Assembly: GCA_016893485.2 (NCBI GenBank)
Contig: JAFEKX020000001.1
Span: 7,085,501 to 7,149,500, forward strand
Length of the DNA stretch: 64,000 nucleotides
Direction of reading: 5' to 3'
Origin: Streptomyces sp. P3
GTDB lineage: Bacteria > Actinomycetota > Actinomycetes > Streptomycetales > Streptomycetaceae
Position 1 is the stretch's first letter. Each line of letters starts with the position of its first letter. A program made the position numbers and the translations under genes. A model generated the notes under the pieces. The model was given only the letters and a program-made list of their open reading frames with translations, had not been told where the DNA came from and did no database searches. Below, in pieces: positions 37,105 to 47,075 of this stretch.

Positions 37105-37767
37105 CGCTTCACCGCCAGTCGCTTGCCCAGCCAGCCGAGGAGGAGGCCGGTGGGCAGGGTCAGTACCACGAAGCCGAACGCGAAGACCGCGCCGATGGCG
37201 ACCGTCTGGGCCTCGTTCTCGATCATCGTCTTCATCAGGGCCGCCGCCTCGGCGACCCCGATCGCCGCCGCCACGGTGGTGTTCTTCGTGAGGGCGATCA
37301 GTACGTTCGCCAGCGGCCCGATGACCGCGCGGAACGCCTGCGGAAGGATGACGATCCGCAGTACCTGACTGAAGCTCAGCCCGATGGCGCGGGCCGCCTC
37401 CGCCTGGCCGACCGGCACCGTGTTGATGCCGGAGCGCACCGCCTCACAGACGAAGGCCGCGTGGTACGCCACGAGACCCAGCAGTGCCAGCCGGAAACCC
37501 TGCACCTTGAAGTCGTCGGACGCCCCCATGGTGACGCCGAAGATGTCGGCGAGGCCGAGTGAGGTGAAGACGATGATGACCGTCAGGGGATGTTGCGGAC
37601 GGTGTTCACGTAGAAGGTGGCGAAGCCACGCATCAGTGGGACCGGGCTGACCCGCATTCCGGCCAGCAGGTGCCCCAGACCAGGGAGCCGAGGGCGGAGA
37701 GGGCGGTGAGTTTCACCGTCATCCAGAACGCCCCGAGGACGTCATAACCTTGAAGAAAGTCGAACAC
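37101..37767 (-). CDS. gluC: Glutamate ABC transporter permease GluC (two frameshifts)
   Basis: First permease of the glutamate importer, about 222 residues. Visible stretches are FDFLQGYDVLGAFWMTVKLT at the start, FYVNTVRNIPLTVIIVFTSL, and the permease loop EAVRSGINTVPVGQAEAARA with IGLSFSQVLRIVILPQ following. Bases are missing at about 37672 (WGTLLAGMRVSPVP) and 37588 (RNIPLTVII). GTG 37767 is chosen because translation then begins directly with the family N-terminus and GGGAGA lies upstream. It ends with the gluD overlap. Confidence 0.88.
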
Positions 37768-37819
37768 GATCTCCCGCGCTTCCGGGTATGGGGCCTGCCT
37801 TACCGGGGTTTCCTCGGGC

Positions 37820-38662
37820 TTACTTGACGATGTTGCCGATCTTCGGGGCGGGCTCGTTCTTGTAGTCGGCCGGGCCGAAGTTCTTGGTCACCGCGGTCTG
37901 CCAGGCGCCGCTGCTGACCATCTTCTCCAGCGCGGTGTTGATCTTGCCGAGGGTCGCGGAGTCGCCCTTCTTGACGCCGATGCCGTAGTTCTCGTTGCTG
38001 AGCTTCAGGCCGGCGAGCTTGAACTGACCCTTGAACTTGTCCTGCGCGGCGAAGCCCGCGAGGATCGAGTCGTCCGTGGTCACCGCGTCGACGGCACCGC
38101 TCTGGAGGGCCGCGATGCACTCCGAGTAGCCCGCGTTCTCACGGAGGTTGGCCTTCGGGGCGATCGTGTCGTGGATGTTCTGCGCGGAGGTCGAACCGGT
38201 CACGGAACAGAGGTTCTTGCCGTTGAGGTCCGTGGCCTTCGCGATCGTCGAGTCCTTCTTGACGAGCAGGTCCTGGTGCGCCAGCAGGTAGGGGCCGGCG
38301 AAGTCGACCTTCTTCTTGCGCTCGTCGTTGATCGAGTACGTGGCCGCGATGAACTTGACGTCGCCGCGCGCCAGCGCGTTCTCACGGTCGGCGCTCTTGG
38401 TCTCGACCCACTCGATCTGGGCGGGCTTGTAGCCGAGCTGGCCGGCGACATAGGTCGCCACGTCCACGTCGAAGCCGGCGTAGGTGCCGTCCGGCTGCTT
38501 CAGGCCGAGGCCCGGCTGGTCGAACTTGATGCCGATCTTGATCTTGCCGCCGCCGCCGGAGCCCGAACCGGAGTCGTCCTTGTCGCCGCTTCCGCAGGCC
38601 GTCGCGGCGAGCGAGAGGACGAGAGCGGTGCTGGCGAAGAGGGTGACCTTGCGAAGCTTCAT
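37820..38662 (-). CDS. gluB: Glutamate-binding lipoprotein GluB
   Basis: Solute-binding protein (family 3) of the glutamate importer, 280 residues, frame intact. Signal peptide with lipobox SLAATACGSG, a Ser/Gly linker, then IGIKFDQPGLGLKQPDGTYA, FDVDVATYVA, WVETKSADRENALARGDV and NENYGIGVKKGD. ATG 38662 is preferred to the ATG three codons upstream because AAAGGA is then at the right distance. Other ABC substrates cannot be excluded from sequence alone, but operon context with gluR-gluK supports glutamate. Confidence 0.92.
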   Translation of the reverse strand: MKLRKVTLFASTALVLSLAATACGSGDKDDSGSGSGGGGKIKIGIKFDQPGLGLKQPDGTYAGFDVDVATYVAGQLGYKPAQIEWVETKSADRENALARGDVKFIAATYSINDERKKKVDFAGPYLLAHQDLLVKKDSTIAKATDLNGKNLCSVTGSTSAQNIHDTIAPKANLRENAGYSECIAALQSGAVDAVTTDDSILAGFAAQDKFKGQFKLAGLKLSNENYGIGVKKGDSATLGKINTALEKMVSSGAWQTAVTKNFGPADYKNEPAPKIGNIVK

Positions 38663-38851
38663 GGTGAACATCCTTTGACTGGTGCGGAGATGAGGGCCCG
38701 TCAGGGCGTGTGACGGCGGCCGTCAGGGCGTGCAGGGCCCCAGCGGCAGTCGGCGGCCGCCCGTCGTCGGCGGGCCGCCAGTGGCTGGCTGTAGCGGTTC
38801 GTCAGCCCTCGTGGCTGATCGTCAGGGGACGCCGGCGACGGCCGGCGGTCG

Positions 38852-39628
38852 TCAGTGGTGCAGGATCTTCGACAGGAAGTCCTTGGCACGGTCGCTGCGC
38901 GGGTTGCTGAAGAACTGGTCCGGCACGGCTTCTTCGACGATGCGTCCGTCGGCCATGAACACCACGCGGTTGGCGGCCGAGCGGGCGAAGCCCATCTCAT
39001 GGGTGACGACGATCATCGTCATCCCGTCCCGGGCGAGCTGCTGCATGACCTCCAGCACCTCGTTGATCATCTCCGGGTCGAGCGCCGAGGTCGGCTCGTC
39101 GAAGAGCATCACCTTGGGGTCCATGGCCAGCGCCCGCGCGATGGCGACGCGCTGCTGCTGACCGCCGGACAGCTGGGCCGGGTACTTGTCCGCCTGCGTG
39201 GCCACGCCGACCCGGTCGAGCAGCGCGCGGGCCTTCTCCTCGGCCTGCTTGCGGTCGGCCTTGCGGACCTTGATCTGACCCAGCATCACGTTCTCGAGCA
39301 CGGTCTTGTGCGCGAAGAGGTTGAAGGACTGGAAGACCATTCCGACGTCCGCACGCAACCGGGCCAGCTCCCTGCCCTCCTGGGGCAGCGGCTTGCCGTC
39401 GATCGTGATCGAACCCGAATCGGTCGTCTCCAGGCGGTTGATGGTGCGGCACAGAGTGGACTTCCCGGACCCGGAGGGCCCGATCACCACGACGACCTCG
39501 CCGCGGGCGATCGTCAGATCGATGTCCTGGAGTACGTGCAACGCGCCGAAGTGCTTGTTGACGCTCTTCAGGACGACGAGTTCGCCGGTCGCGGCCACAT
39601 TTTCCTTGGCCACCGATACTTCGGTCAT
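38852..39628 (-). CDS. gluA: Glutamate ABC transporter ATPase GluA
   Basis: ATP-binding subunit of 258 residues with intact frame. Walker A GPSGSGKST, Q-loop GMVFQSFNLFAH, signature LSGGQQQR, Walker B VMLFDEPTSALDPE and the H-loop VVTHEMGFA are all present. It is the first gene of the operon; 189 bp of GC-rich spacer separates it from gluB, which could set differential expression. The start is within the divergent region shared with gluR. Confidence 0.95.
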   Translation of the reverse strand: MTEVSVAKENVAATGELVVLKSVNKHFGALHVLQDIDLTIARGEVVVVIGPSGSGKSTLCRTINRLETTDSGSITIDGKPLPQEGRELARLRADVGMVFQSFNLFAHKTVLENVMLGQIKVRKADRKQAEEKARALLDRVGVATQADKYPAQLSGGQQQRVAIARALAMDPKVMLFDEPTSALDPEMINEVLEVMQQLARDGMTMIVVTHEMGFARSAANRVVFMADGRIVEEAVPDQFFSNPRSDRAKDFLSKILHH

Positions 39629-39916
39629 CGCTTGCTGGCTCCGTCCTCGTCGGTTGCGGAGGACAGTAGTGAGGCCGTACGACCAGCGTCATCACATCTG
39701 AGCGAGATCTGAGCATCACGATCGGATAGCAATCGGACACGTGTCGTAGCACCGGGCGCCGGGACGCGTACCGGCTGGATAACGGAAGCGGCGCGCAACC
39801 GGAACCCACTTGACTGCGTCTTCGTCCATCAGCGTGACTGCCTGGGTGCACGCGTGCGTGAGTCATGCTTTTGTACAGGCCGACACCATACGAACGATGA
39901 ACCGGAGGGGGCCGGG
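39629..39916. promoter_or_regulatory. gluA-gluR divergent control region
   Basis: The 288 bp hold promoters for both directions. The direct repeat ATCTGAGC-N3-ATCTGAGC (39696-39703 and 39707-39714) has a centre-to-centre spacing of 11 bp, one helical turn, as expected for two OmpR-type regulator protomers side by side. It lies 68-86 bp upstream of gluA. I propose it as a GluR site; that is inference. Confidence 0.5.
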
Positions 39917-40603
39917 ATGAGACTGCTCCTCGTCGAGGACGACAACCATGTCGCAGCCGCTCTGTCCGCGGTCCTGGCGCGACACGGATTCGACGTCACC
40001 CACGCCCGCAGCGGCGAGGAGGCCCTCCAGGCACTCGTCCCCGAAGGCGACGTCTTCGGTGTCGTCCTTCTCGACCTCGGCCTGCCCGACCAGGACGGCT
40101 ACGAGGTCTGCGGCAAGATCCGCAAGCGCACCAGCACCCCGGTGATCATGGTGACCGCCCGCTCCGACGTGCGCTCCCGCATCCACGGCCTCAACCTCGG
40201 AGCCGACGACTACGTGGTGAAGCCGTACGACACCGGGGAACTGCTCGCCCGTATCCACGCCGTCAGCCGGCGCAGCGTCCACGAGGACGCGAGCGGCGAC
40301 GGCGACACCGCGCTCAGGCTCGGCCCGGTGCGCATCGAACTGCCCACCCGCCAGGTCAGCGTGGACGGTTCGGTCGTCCAACTGACCCGCAAGGAGTTCG
40401 ACCTGCTGGCACTGCTGGCCCAGCGCCCAGGAGTGGTCTTCCGGCGGGAGCAGATCATCAGTGAGGTGTGGCGCACCAGCTGGGAGGGCACGGGACGCAC
40501 CCTGGAGGTGCATGTCGCGTCCCTCCGTGCCAAGCTGCGGATGCCCGCGCTGATCGAGACCGTACGAGGCGTGGGCTACCGGCTCGTCGCTCCGGCCGCG
40601 TAG
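39917..40603 (+). CDS. gluR: OmpR-family response regulator GluR
   Basis: Response regulator of 228 residues with intact frame. The receiver has LLLVEDDNHVA, phospho-Asp in VVLLDLGLPDQDGYE, the Thr in VIMVTARSD and Lys in DDYVVKPYD; the C-terminal winged helix has LTRKEFDLLALLAQ and RTLEVHVASLRAKL followed by ETVRGVGYRL. GluR-GluK is a known pair that senses glutamate and controls the adjacent gluABCD in S. coelicolor. ATG 39917 follows GGAGGGGG. gluK begins 9 bp after its stop. Confidence 0.9.
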   Translation: MRLLLVEDDNHVAAALSAVLARHGFDVTHARSGEEALQALVPEGDVFGVVLLDLGLPDQDGYEVCGKIRKRTSTPVIMVTARSDVRSRIHGLNLGADDYVVKPYDTGELLARIHAVSRRSVHEDASGDGDTALRLGPVRIELPTRQVSVDGSVVQLTRKEFDLLALLAQRPGVVFRREQIISEVWRTSWEGTGRTLEVHVASLRAKLRMPALIETVRGVGYRLVAPAA

Positions 40604-40612
40604 CGGGCACGG

Positions 40613-42023
40613 GTGCGCACACGGCTCCTCCCGCTGCTCATCGTCCTGCTGGCGGCCGTTCTGCTCGCGCTCGGCGTACCGCTCGCGATCAGCGTGGCCG
40701 CGGCCCAGCAGCAGAAGGTGATCGTCGACCGTATCGACGACACCGCGCGGTTCGCGGCACTCGCCCAGTTCGTCACCGACGTGCCCACGGGATCACGCCC
40801 CGCCGACACGGTCCCGGACGAGCGCCAGCAGACCCTGGACCGCGAACTCGCCAGCTACTACGAGGTCTACGGCATCCGCGCGGGCGTCTTCTACCGCACC
40901 GACACCTCCATGGCGAACGCCCCGGACGACTTCCTGGTGCCCAAGACGGGCGAGGTGCGCGACGCGTTCGCCGAGGCGCTCCTCAGCCGCCGCAGCCATG
41001 ACCCGGAGCAGGTCTGGCCCTGGCAGCGCGACCGCCTGGTCGTCGCCTCGCCGGTCATCCGCGACGGCGACGTCATCGCGGTCGTGGTCACCGACTCGCC
41101 CACCGGACCGATGCGTTCACGGACCCTGCGCGGCTGGCTGACGATCGGCGCAGGCGAGATCGCCGCGATGCTGCTCGCCGTAGGCGCCGCCCTACGGCTG
41201 ACCGGCTGGGTCCTGCGCCCCGTACGCGTCCTCGACGCCACCACCCACGACATCGCCACCGGGCGCCTGAAGTCCCGGGTCGCGGCCGCCGGCGGGCCGC
41301 CGGAACTCCAGCGCCTGGCCCGTTCGTTCAACGAGATGGCGGACAACGTCGAGGACGTGCTGGAGCAGCAGCGCGCCTTCGTCGCCGACGCCTCGCACCA
41401 GTTGCGCAACCCGCTCTCGGCGCTCCTGCTGCGCATCGAACTGCTCGCACTCGAACTCCCGGAGGACAACGACGAGATCGCCTCGGTCCGCACCGAGGGC
41501 AAGCGTCTGACCCAGGTCCTGGACGACCTGCTCGACCTGGCCCTGGCGGAGCACGCGGACGCCGACCTCAGGATCACCGACATCGGCGCGCTGACCGCCG
41601 AGCGCGTCGCGGCCTGGGCACCGACGGCGGAGGCCAAGGGCGTGCGGCTGGTGGGCAGTTGCCCGCCCACCACGGCCTGGGCCGACCCGATCACCCTGTC
41701 CAGCGCCCTGGACGCGGTGATCGACAACGCGGTGAAGTTCACGCCCGAGGACGAGTCCGTCGAGGTCACGGTCGCGTCGAACGGCGAGACCTCGACCGTC
41801 GTCGTCGCGGACCACGGCCCGGGCCTCACCGAGGAGGAACTCGCGCGTGGGGGACCGCTTCTGGCGCAGCGGCCACCACCAGAACATCAAGGGCTCCGGC
41901 CTCGGCCTGTCCATCTCCCAGGTCCTGCTGGCCGCGGGCGGCGGCTCTCTCACATACGCCCACCACGAGCCGCACGGCCTCAAGGTGACGGTCACGGTCC
42001 CCAGGACCGGCCCAGCGGCCTGA
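40613..42023 (+). CDS. gluK: Sensor histidine kinase GluK (one frameshift)
   Basis: Membrane sensor kinase, about 469 residues: N-terminal helix LLIVLLAAVLLALGVPLAI, extracytoplasmic sensing domain (about residues 30-160), second helix near AAMLLAVGAALRLTGWV, HAMP, HisKA with phospho-His in FVADASHQLRNPLSALLLR, and HATPase_c with AVIDNAVKFTPED, VADHGPGL and GSGLGLSIS. An extra G at about 41850 breaks the frame before the last ATP-binding motif; removed, the protein ends TVPRTGPAA. GTG 40613 is 9 bp after gluR, so the two are coupled. Confidence 0.9.
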
Positions 42024-42084
42024 ACGGGCCCTCCAGGGGCCTGTGTTGGGCCCTCCCGGCCTTGCGGGCAGATGGCCTGGGGTC

Positions 42085-42115
42085 GGGTCGTTACGGTCCG
42101 GGGTCGTTACGGTCC
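42085..42115. repeat. Two direct copies of GGGTCGTTACGGTCC
   Basis: Perfect 15-bp copies at 42085-42099 and 42101-42115 in the gap between the convergent gluK and TAXI genes. Function unknown. Confidence 0.8.
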
Positions 42116-42131
42116 TGGGCGCTCCTACGGC

Positions 42132-43128
42132 CTACGGCTTCACGGAGCGGTAGTAGCGCCGGGCGCCCTCGTGCAGGGCCAGGGGTCGGTGTAGATCGCC
42201 GTCCTCAGGTCCACGAGTTGCGCGGAGTGCACGTGCGCGCCGATGCCGTCCCGGCTCTTGATCACGGTCTTGGTGATCCACTCGGTGAGCCGGGGTTCAG
42301 GTCCTCGCGTGTCATCAGCAGGTTGGACACGGCGATCGTCGGCACGGTGGACCCGCGTTGGATGCTCGGGTAGGCCGACTCCGGCATGTTCGTGGCGCGG
42401 TAGTAGCGGGTGGCGTCGCCCTGTTCGTGCATCTTGGCGACCAGGGTGGCCTCTATGGGCACGAACCGGAACGAGTAATGGGCGGCGAGGTCCTTCAGGC
42501 CGTCCGTCGGCAGTCCGCCGGACCAGAAGAAGGCGTCGATCTTGCCCCGCCTGAGCAGATCCGGACCGGTGTCGATACCGGCCGGCACCGGCTTAACGCC
42601 CTTCTTCGGGTCGATGCCGGCCGCCGTGAGCACCCGGTCGGCGATCAACCGCACACCGGAACGGTCGGGCCCTATGGCCACCCGCTTGCCCCGCAGATCG
42701 GCCACCGAGTCGATGTCCGAGTCGTGCGGGACGATGAGCTGGACGTAGTCGTCGTAGAGCCGCGCGACCCCGCGCAGCTCGGACGCACCGGGCTTGCCGC
42801 CCTTCTCGTACGTCTCCACCGCGTCGGCCGCGGCGATGGTGAAGTCGGCGTGACCGGTCGCCACGCGCGCGACGTTCTCCTGCGACCCGGCGCTGTTCAC
42901 CAGCTTCACCTTGAGACCCGGCATGTCCTTGTCCAGCTCGGTGCGCAGGAGTTTGCCGTACTCCTGGTAGACCCCGAGCGGGGTCCCGGTGCTGAAGGTG
43001 ATCGTCCCGGTCGGCGGTTCGTCGCCCAGGGGCAGCAGCCACCACAGCAACAGCCCGAACGCGACGAAACCGGCCGCCGCGCCCTGCAGGGCCCGGCGCC
43101 TGCTGATACGGGAGAACACCTTGAACAT
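42132..43128 (-). CDS. TAXI family TRAP transporter solute-binding protein (two frameshifts)
   Basis: Secreted or anchored solute-binding protein of about 333 residues. An Arg-rich N-terminus and one hydrophobic helix (FVAFGLLLWWLLPLG) precede TAXI motifs: FSTGTPLGVYQEYGKLLRTE, VNSAGSQENVARVATGHADF, DLRGKRVAIGPDRSGVRL and FFWSGGLPTDGLKDLA. Bases are missing at about 42297 and 42182; restored, it ends HEGARRYYRSVKP. ATG 43128 begins MFKVFSRISRRRAL. No TRAP membrane subunits are nearby, which is frequent for actinobacterial TAXI proteins. Ligand unknown. Confidence 0.82.
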
Positions 43129-43312
43129 GCGCGCGATCCTGCCAGCCGGGACGCGGTGCTGACCAGGGCGGGCTGTCGGCACGGCTCGGGAGTGGAGTGG
43201 GCCGGGGTGCGCGTCGGGTTGTGGGGATCGGCGGGGCTGATCGGCGCCGGAGAGGTGGGCAACCGCCCGGGAGGGCGAGGTGGCCCGGCGCGACAGCGGT
43301 GGCCGCGCAGGA

Positions 43313-43335
43313 GTGTCAGTGGTGGTCGTTAGGGT
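43313..43335 (+). promoter_or_regulatory. PafBC/RecA_NDp-type promoter of the mazG-like gene
   Basis: GTGTCAGTG (43313-43321), eight bases, TAGGGT (43330-43335), six bases, ATG 43342. One mismatch to the upstream element, a perfect TAN3T and leaderless geometry. Confidence 0.6.
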
Positions 43336-43341
43336 CGTGGC

Positions 43342-43750
43342 ATGAGTACTTCGCCCGCCGACCTGGTCCGCGAATTCCACCTGGCCTGCGGGCTCGACGC
43401 CCGCAGCACCCCACCGAGGTCTCGCCCGCCCTCGCCGCACACCGGGGTGAACTGCTCGCCGAAGAGGCCGCCGAGGTCGCCGAGGTCGCGGTGAGCGGCC
43501 CCCTCGACCGGCTGGCGCACGAGCTGGCCGACGTCGTCTACGTCGCGTACGGCACCGCCCTCGTCCACGGCGTCGACCTGGACGCGGTGATCGCCGAGAT
43601 CCACCGCTCCAACATGACCAAGATCGGCCCGGACGGCCAGATGGCCCGCAGAGCAGACGGCAAAGTGCTCAAGGGGAGCACTACGAGGCGCCGGACGTCA
43701 CCGGGGTGCTGCGGAAACAGGGGTGGGACATTGGGCGACGCGTGACGTGA
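43342..43750 (+). CDS. MazG-like nucleotide pyrophosphohydrolase (two frameshifts)
   Basis: About 136 residues of the all-alpha NTP pyrophosphatase fold. The metal-binding pattern is clear: EEAAEVAEVAVSG supplies EExxE and HELADVVYVAYGTA supplies ExxD; NMTKIGPDGQMARRADGKVL follows. Such enzymes remove non-canonical or oxidised NTPs. Bases are missing at about 43412 (STPTEVSPALAAH) and 43677 (KGEHYEAPDV); the repaired stop is TGA 43748-43750. ATG 43342 lies six bases after the damage-type promoter, which would fit a nucleotide-pool sanitation role; that link is inference. Confidence 0.82.
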
Positions 43751-43809
43751 GCCGGGACGGGTTCTCGGCCGCCGGGAGAGTCACTCCCGGCACCGCCTAC
43801 CCTTGTCAC

Positions 43810-45323
43810 ATGAGCAGCGGTGACCGGAGCGGGGCAGTGGACGTCAAAACGTACGAAGTGCGCACTTATGGGTGCCAGATGAACGTCCACGATTCCGAGC
43901 GGCTCTCCGGTCTCCTGGAGGGTGCCGGTTACGTGCGCGCACCCGAGGGGTCGGACGGGGACGCGGACGTCGTCGTCTTCAACACCTGCGCCGTGCGCGA
44001 GAACGCCGACAACCGCCTCTACGGCAACCTCGGCCGGCTCGCCCCGATGAAGACGAAGCGTCCCGGGATGCAGATCGCCGTCGGCGGCTGCCTCGCCCAG
44101 AAGGACCGCGACACCATCGTGAAGAAGGCGCCCTGGGTGGACGTGGTCTTCGGCACGCACAACATCGGCAAGCTGCCCGTCCTGCTGGAACGCGCGTGTG
44201 CAGGAAGAGGCGCAGGTCGAGATCGCGGAGTCCCTGGAGGCCTTCCCCTCGACCCTGCCGACCCGGCGTGAGAGCGCCTACGCGGCCTGGGTGTCGATCT
44301 CCGTCGGCTGCAACAACACGTGCACCTTCTGCATCGTCCCGGCCCTGCGCGGCAAGGAGAAGGACCGCCGCACCGGCGACATCCTCGCCGAGATCGAGGC
44401 ACTGGTCGGCGAGGGCGTCTCCGAGATCACCCTGCTCGGCCAGAACGTCAACGCGTACGGCTCCGACATCGGCGACCGCGAGGCCTTCAGCAAGCTGCTC
44501 CGCGCGTGTGGCGCGATCGAGGGCCTGGAGCGGGTCCGGTTTACCTCCCCGCACCCGCGCGACTTCACCGACGACGTCATCGCCGCGATGGCCGAGACGC
44601 CGAACGTGATGCCGCAGCTGCACATGCCGATGCAGTCCGGTTCCGACCCGATCCTCAAGGCCATGCGCCGGTCGTACCGCCAGGAGCGCTACCTGGGGAT
44701 CATCGACAAGGTCCGCGCGGCCATCCCGCACGCCGCCATCACCACCGACATCATCGTGGGCTTCCCGGGGAGACCGAGGAGGACTTCGAGCAGACGATGC
44801 ACGCGGTCCGCGAGGCCCGCTTCGCGCAAGCGTTCACGTTCCAGTACTCCAAGCGGCCCGGTACACCGGCCGCGACCATGGAGAACCAGATCCCCAAGGA
44901 GGTCGTCCAGGCGCGCTACGAGCGTCTCGTCGCCCTCCAGGACGAGATCTCCTGGGACGAGAACAAGAAGCAGGTCGGCCGGACCCTGGAGCTGATGGTC
45001 GCCGAGGGCGAGGGCCGCAAGGACGGCGCCACCCACCGCCTCTCCGGCCGCGCCCCCGACAACCGCCTCGTCCACTTCACCAAGCCGGACCAGGAGGTCC
45101 GCCCCGGTGACGTGGTGACGGTCGAGATCACGTACGCCGCTCCCACCACCTCCTCGCCGAGGGCCCCACCCTGAACGTGCGCCGCACGCGCGCGGGGGAC
45201 GCCTGGGAGAAGCGGAACGCGGCCGAGGCCGCGAAGCCGGCGGGTGTGATGTTGGGTCTGCCGAAGATCGGCGCGCCCGCGCCGCTGGCGGTTGCCACGG
45301 GGAGCGGTTGCGGGTGTGACTGA
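43810..45323 (+). CDS. miaB: tRNA-2-methylthio-N6-dimethylallyladenosine synthase MiaB (frameshifted)
   Basis: Radical-SAM methylthiotransferase acting on i6A37 of tRNAs; its substrate is made by MiaA, encoded at 47901. N-terminal cluster cysteines in VRTYGCQMNVHDSERL, VVFNTCAVRENA and AVGGCLAQKD; radical SAM motif CNNTCTFCIVP; TRAM-domain region near GATHRLSGRAPDNRLVHF. Frame changes at about 44193, 44768 (FPGETEEDFEQ) and 45142 (AAPHHLLAEGPTLNVRR); the repaired end is GSGCGCD with TGA 45321-45323. ATG 43810 has TACCCT six bases upstream. Length about 504 residues is typical for the genus. Confidence 0.92.
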
Positions 45324-45693
45324 GGTGTTGCCGGCCCCTGACGAGTGACGTTGGGGGCGACGGCGGGGGCGGTGTGGGCGTGGCTGGGTGACGTGTGCCG
45401 CTGCAGGGTGTGTTCCTGTGGGGCGGGACTGTGTGAGGCGTACACCTGCGGGGTGTATCTCTGCGGGGCGGGGCCCGGTGAGGAGATCGCCTGCTGGGCG
45501 TATCTCGCTGCGGGCGTGGCCATTTGAAGCGTGCGCCCTTGGGACGGGGTCCATGTGAGCCGTGCGCTTGCGGGGCGTGGCCAAGTGAGACGTGTACGCC
45601 TGCGGGGCGTGGACCTTGCGATGCGGCGGCCGTGTGACGTGACCTGTGGATTGTCGGCGTGGCCGGTCGGGGTGCCTTGTTAGGGTTCCGGCC
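45324..45693. other. Degenerate repeat-containing gap after miaB
   Basis: 370 bp containing several diverged copies of a motif like GTACGCCTGCGGGGCGTGG (for example near 45455, 45565 and 45600). A short frame from GTG 45345 to 45527 would give a 60-residue Cys-rich peptide (DVCRCRVCSCGAGLCEAY) but has no ribosome binding site and follows the repeats, so I do not call it a gene. TAGGGT (45681-45686) is a likely -10 box for the next gene. Confidence 0.4.
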
Positions 45694-46419
45694 ATGCTCG
45701 TAGCCGCCGCTGTCTGTCCCTGCCCGCCGCTTCTCGTCCCCGATGTCGCCGCCGGTGCCGCGCCGGAACTGGCCGTCGCGCGGGCCGCGTGCACCGACGC
45801 GCTGGGCGTGCTCGCCGCCGCCCGGCCCGATCGGCTGGTGGTCGTCGGACCCGCCGAGCAGAGCGGGCGCGGGCCGCATCCTCAGGGCACCCGGGGTTCC
45901 TTCCGCGGCTTCGGCGTGGACCTCGACGTACGGCTGGGCGGGGACGGGCACGGAGAGACCGGCGCCGTGTCGGAGCGTGAGCTTCCGCCCTCGCTCGCCG
46001 TCGCCGCGTGGCTGCTGGAGCGGACCGGGTGGTCCGACGCCCCGATCGAAGGACTCGGCGTAGGGGAACCTCTCGAGCCCGAGCGGTGTATTCAAACCGG
46101 GAGAAACATTGTCGCCCCGACCGACCGGGTCGCGCTCCTGGTGATGGGCGACGCCAGCGCGTGCCGGACGCTGAAGGCGCCGGGCTACCTCGACGAGCGG
46201 GCGGCGCCGTTCGACGCGGAGGTCGCGCGGGTGCTGGGCGCGGCGGATGTGGCGGGGGTGAAGGCGCTGGACGCGGAGTTGGCGTACGAGTTGAAGGCGT
46301 CCGGCCGGGCGCCCTGGCAGGTCCTTGCGGGGGCTGCGGAGGGTGCGGGGTTGGGCGGGGCGTTGTTGTACGAGGACGCGCCGTATGGGGTTGGGTACGT
46401 GGTTGCTACCTGGTCGTAG
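45694..46419 (+). CDS. Class III extradiol dioxygenase LigB-like protein
   Basis: 241 residues related to the catalytic B subunit of class III extradiol dioxygenases, a family present in most Streptomyces at this locus with no established role. Motifs: VAAAVCPCPPLLVPDV at the start, DRLVVVGPAEQS, LPPSLAVAAWLLERTGW, ALLVMGDASACRTLKAPGYL and a final YEDAPYGVGYVVATW. The metal-binding histidines expected at the N-terminus of true dioxygenases are not evident, so enzyme activity is doubtful. ATG 45694 is 7 bp after TAGGGT. Frame intact. Confidence 0.75.
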   Translation: MLVAAAVCPCPPLLVPDVAAGAAPELAVARAACTDALGVLAAARPDRLVVVGPAEQSGRGPHPQGTRGSFRGFGVDLDVRLGGDGHGETGAVSERELPPSLAVAAWLLERTGWSDAPIEGLGVGEPLEPERCIQTGRNIVAPTDRVALLVMGDASACRTLKAPGYLDERAAPFDAEVARVLGAADVAGVKALDAELAYELKASGRAPWQVLAGAAEGAGLGGALLYEDAPYGVGYVVATWS

Positions 46420-47013
46420 GGGCGGGGGCGGGGGTGAGCTTGCGGGTCGGCGGGGGTGTGGCCGGGGCGGGTTGCCCGGCGCGGTGAGCCCGTGGCGTGG
46501 CCTGGGCGTGGGTCTGGGCGGCCTTCGCTTGTGGGGGCGGGGCGTGAGCTAGGCGTTCTCCGTGCGGGTGCGGGTGCGGGTGCGGGTGCGCGGCGCGGTT
46601 GGTTCGGGTTGCGCCGGGGCGAGGGGCTGCGCCGCGTGGGATGCGCTGCGCCCGAGTGGGTCGGTGACGGCGAGCTAGGTGGCGGCGGGGAGTGGGTAGC
46701 GGAGGCGGCCCTCTGCAGGGGCTCTGAGTTGACGTACGCCTGCGCCCGGCGCGCGGCACGCACCCGCCCGCCACAGCGTCGCTCAGACGGCAGGTGCCAG
46801 GTGGCGGACAGCGCGGCTGACGGGCGGCACGAAAGGCAGGCAGTGCGGGACAGACGCCGGGCCCGAGGGCTGCCGTAGCGCCCGCGCACCGCCTGCACCA
46901 CCACTCACCCCGCTCCGAACCGACCCCACCCGCCCCCACCCTCAAGCATCCGAACCACCCCGGCCCGCAATCCGAACCGCCCCCGCCCCGCCTCGTCACC
47001 TCGCCCCGCAAGA
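46420..47013. other. GC-rich gap without supported genes
   Basis: 594 bp. It contains a hexanucleotide tract GTGCGG repeated five times (about 46562-46591) and GC-rich low-complexity sequence open on both strands. Neither strand shows a ribosome binding site plus a plausible protein. The next feature is a long terminator hairpin. Confidence 0.45.
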
Positions 47014-47056
47014 CGCCGGACGGCCGAGGAGCCCTACGCCCCTCGGCCGTCCGGCG
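47014..47056. terminator. Bidirectional-type hairpin with perfect 16-bp stem
   Basis: CGCCGGACGGCCGAGG (47014-47029), 11-base loop, CCTCGGCCGTCCGGCG (47041-47056). It lies 20 bp past the stop of the minus-strand antitoxin-like gene and would fold on either transcript. Confidence 0.8.
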
Positions 47057-47075
47057 ATCGCTGTGCAGGTGCCGC

